Assembly: GCA_963808455.1 (NCBI GenBank)
Contig: CAWEHT010000357.1
Span: 1-8,574, forward strand
Source of the DNA: CAWEHT01 sp963808455
GTDB lineage: Bacteria; Chloroflexota; Anaerolineae; CG2-30-64-16
Length of the DNA: 8,574 nucleotides
Direction: 5' to 3'
Below, in pieces: positions 7,244 through 8,574 of the stretch (within the stretch, counting starts at the first letter, position 1; each line of letters starts with the position of its first letter). The notes under the pieces were generated by a model. That model was not told where the DNA came from. It worked only from the letters and a program-made list of their open reading frames with translations, and ran no database searches. A program made the translations under genes and the position numbers.

Positions 7244-7480
7244 GGGCTTAGTGCATATGCAGGGGACATCGTCGGTAGCGGCGCCTGTCATTCTGAGTCC
7301 CCCATGCCGCCGCGCCGGCACAGGGGCGGCCAAGAAACCCGCCAATGTCACCCTGAGGCCGGGTCCCGTGACGCACTTGACGAGCAGGGTCGCCCAGGCC
7401 GAAGGGTCCGTCGCCGGGGAGTTTCTTGGTAGTTCCCCCACGCCGGCGTGGGCCAGCCTGCATGCACGAGAGAAACTTGC
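7244..7480. other. Gene-free spacer with degenerate intergenic repeats
   Basis: No gene is supported here; the open frame across it is only run-on from the frame-shifted methyltransferase. TGTCATTCTGAG (7286-7297) and TGTCACCCTGAG (7346-7357) lie exactly 60 bases apart, and GCCGAAGGGTCC follows near 7399-7410. Such TGTCA..CTGAG / CGAAGGGTC words are typical of dispersed bacterial intergenic repeats, here apparently decayed. AGTTTCT (7420-7426) is inverted as AGAAACT (7471-7477) around the palindrome at 7437-7452. Confidence 0.55.
7437..7452. repeat. 16-bp perfect palindrome in the spacer before the IS element
   Basis: The two arms CCCACGCC and GGCGTGGG form a zero-spacer perfect inverted repeat, itself nested between AGTTTCT (7420-7426) and AGAAACT (7471-7477). 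It could be part of a palindromic dispersed repeat, or the insertion environment of the IS110 element. There is no T-tract, so it is not a standard terminator. Confidence 0.5.
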
Positions 7481-7487
7481 CTGCGCC

Positions 7488-7496
7488 TGGTACAAT
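7488..7496 (+). promoter_or_regulatory. Extended -10 promoter candidate for the IS110 leader RNA/transposase
   Basis: TGGTACAAT is an extended -10 (TGn-TACAAT, -10 at 7491-7496). No well-spaced -35 is visible: TTGCCT at 7477-7482 leaves only eight bases. A start near 7502-7504 would give a leader of about 190 bases before the transposase ATG. Confidence 0.4.
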
Positions 7497-7502
7497 GCTC
7501 GG

Positions 7503-7690
7503 GTAGTAGCCGGACAAGCTAAGACCGGACCGTCACTGGTGTGATCCAACCCGCTCGGTAGTTTGGTCCTGGTCAGGCGTGATGTGCACACTGGTGGCAG
7601 CGCAGCGGGTTGGGCGCTGACCCCGTTTGAAAGATTATCAATTGGGGACCTGACCGGGTCTGGCGGCTCAGATTTCGCACTGGGAGAAGT
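7503..7690 (+). ncRNA. Candidate IS110 bridge RNA in the left-end leader
   Basis: IS110-group elements are known to transcribe a bridge RNA of roughly 180 bases from the non-coding end next to the recombinase. Its loops pair with target and donor DNA. Here the leader has the right size and place and is strongly structured. GTCAC/GTGAT forms a small hairpin (7532-7545). Immediately next, CCAACCCGCT (7546-7555) pairs perfectly with AGCGGGTTGG (7604-7613) around a 48-base loop. A third stem pairs CCCC (7621-7624) with GGGG (7644-7647) plus inner pairs TTG/CAA. The 48-base loop would be the candidate target-binding loop, and the region after 7614 the candidate donor-binding part. Guide bases cannot be assigned because the right end is missing. 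Ends are approximate and nothing shows that it is functional. Confidence 0.5.
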
Positions 7691-7696
7691 GAAGCC

Positions 7697-8280
7697 ATGT
7701 CTGCTGAGCGTCATGCGGCGCCCCCCAAGACCTGGGAGGGGTTGAAGGTCATCCACCCACACGCTGCCGGGCTGGATATCGGCAGTGCCGAGATTTGGGC
7801 CGCGGTGCCCCCGGCCAGCGCGGCCAAGCCGGTGCGGCCCTTTGGCACCACCACCCCGGACTTGCAGGCCCTGGCGGATTGGCTCAAGGCATCGGGCGTG
7901 GACACGGTGGCCATGGAGGCGACGGGGGTGTACTGGGTGCCGGCCTATGAGGTGCTGGAAGCCCGCGGCTTCCAGGTCTTTGTGGTCAATGCCCGCCACT
8001 TCAAGAACGCGCCCGGGCGCAAGTCGGATATTCAGGACTGCCAGTGGCTGCAGAGCTGCACGGCGTGGGCCTGCTCCGCGGCTCCTTCCGTCCCGAGGCC
8101 GAGATCGTGGCCTTGCGGGCCTACCTGCGCCACCGTTCGGAGCTGATCACGCAGCGGGCGGCGCCACATTCAGCACATGCAGAAGGCCCTGCTGCCCATG
8201 AACGTGCAGCTGACCCAGGCCGTCAAGGACATCACCGGGATAACCGGCTTGAGCATCATCCGGGCCATCGTGGCCCGCGG
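7697..8280 (+). pseudogene. IS110-family transposase (DEDD recombinase), frame-broken and missing its C-terminal half
   Basis: The N-terminal RuvC-like domain shows the four acidic residues of IS110 recombinases: Asp27 in GLDIGS, Glu74 in AMEATGVYW, and Asp111 and Asp114 in GRKSDIQDCQWLQ. GGAG at 7683-7686 precedes ATG 7697. The frame breaks near 8053, where a missing G would restore QELHGVGLLRGSFRPEAEIVALRAYLRHRSEL. It breaks again near 8165, where two missing bases would give AARHIQHMQKALLPMN. The last recognisable part is DITGITGLSIIRAIVARG, the usual linker before the Tnp20 domain. That domain, with the catalytic Ser, is replaced at about 8280 by unrelated sequence. Even with indels repaired, the protein would be inactive unless the junction is an assembly artefact. 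Confidence 0.85.
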
Positions 8281-8283
8281 GCA

Positions 8284-8574
8284 CCGTCCGATCGCGTCCG
8301 TATCGCGAAAGGTGCCCACGAGCTGGTCGTCGACATGTCCGCTACCATCGCCGACGCGATACAGCCGCCAGGCCGGGTCGCGATGCTAGTCGTACCCGCT
8401 GACCTCTCCTGGTCGCCCGCCGAGGGCTGCGGACCCGTGATCGTGCCCCAGGTGCGGCGCATGCCTTCGGGTGCGGCTGTCAATCATGCGGCACAACTCG
8501 TCAGAAAGCCGGGAACCGCACTCCTGCTCGGCGGGAGCGCCTTTGCACCGGAAGCCTTGGATGCCTCCGCCCGG
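8284..8574 (+). CDS. Thiamine-pyrophosphate enzyme fragment (acetolactate synthase large subunit-like), internal part, runs off the window
   Basis: A 97-codon open frame with no start continues to the last base. It reads from SDRVRIAKGAHELVVDMSATIADAI through GRVAMLVVPADLSWSPAEG to LVRKPGTALLLGGSAF. This matches the end of the N-terminal domain and the start of the central domain of IlvB/MdlC-type TPP enzymes, where V-PAD-W followed by a GKP-ALLLGG motif is typical. The N-terminal part with the TPP-activating Glu is absent. The frame differs from that of the transposase before it, and there is no start codon or ribosome-binding site at the junction, so this is a piece joined mid-gene. Which reaction the enzyme performed cannot be told. 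Confidence 0.65.

Larger units (their letters stand above)
7488..8280 (+). mobile_element. IS110-family insertion sequence, left part only
   Basis: A structured non-coding leader of about 200 bases followed by a DEDD-type transposase is the organisation of IS110-group elements. The left limit is uncertain because this family has no long terminal inverted repeats to mark it. The right part, including the C-terminal Tnp20 domain with its catalytic Ser and the right end, is absent. Homology stops near 8280, where sequence of a thiamine-pyrophosphate enzyme begins. Confidence 0.75.

Noticed and set aside
7477..7496. TTGCCT paired with TACAAT as a full sigma70 promoter
   Set aside because: The spacing is only eight bases. 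Only an extended -10 promoter can be supported.
7244..7544. C-terminal extension of the second MttB (to 589 residues)
   Set aside because: The extension has no family resemblance and crosses repeat sequence. One added G at 7199-7201 gives a normal end at 7243.

Overview
The window reads as a catabolic gene cluster from a GC-rich bacterium, with every convincing gene on the + strand. Gene content is non-pyrrolysine MttB-family methyltransferases, a cognate corrinoid protein, a sarcosine/dimethylglycine-type FAD oxidase and LacI and GntR regulators. The G-rich intergenic repeats and an IS110 element fit an environmental, possibly metagenome-assembled genome. Chloroflexota is a reasonable guess, but nothing here proves the phylum.

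Layout. Positions 20-1179 hold a sigma70-like promoter, a perfect 28-bp operator-like palindrome and a LacI-family regulator. The regulator overlaps by ATGA the first MttB-type methyltransferase (1176-2617), followed after a strong Shine-Dalgarno by an FAD-dependent DAO-family oxidoreductase (2638-3847). A repeat-rich gap without genes (3848-4187) separates this unit from a GntR/FadR-type regulator (4275-4971) with its own promoter. A second promoter (4987-5015) drives a corrinoid protein (5120-5757) and a second MttB-type methyltransferase (5775-7243). A gap with degenerate repeats (7244-7480) leads into the left part of an IS110-family element, including a structured leader that may be a bridge RNA. 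Its transposase breaks off near 8280 and abuts, on the same strand, an internal piece of a thiamine-pyrophosphate enzyme that runs off the end.

How the parts may work together. MttB-family proteins move a methyl group from a methylated amine to the Co(I) corrinoid of a small carrier protein. The FAD oxidase would remove further N-methyl groups oxidatively, as sarcosine and dimethylglycine oxidases do. The plausible job is stepwise demethylation of a quaternary or tertiary amine such as glycine betaine or a related compound; the substrate is inferred, not seen. The two transcription units have separate regulators, and each promoter has a candidate operator just downstream of its -10. The gntR promoter and the corrinoid promoter share a motif, which suggests that the GntR protein controls both.

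Quality caveat. Apart from lacI and the short terminal fragment, every gene needs at least one small reading-frame correction. Restoring one base usually rejoins a full-length, family-typical protein, often at a G or T run. This looks more like indel errors in the assembly than gene death, so I annotate full-length genes with the frame breaks noted.
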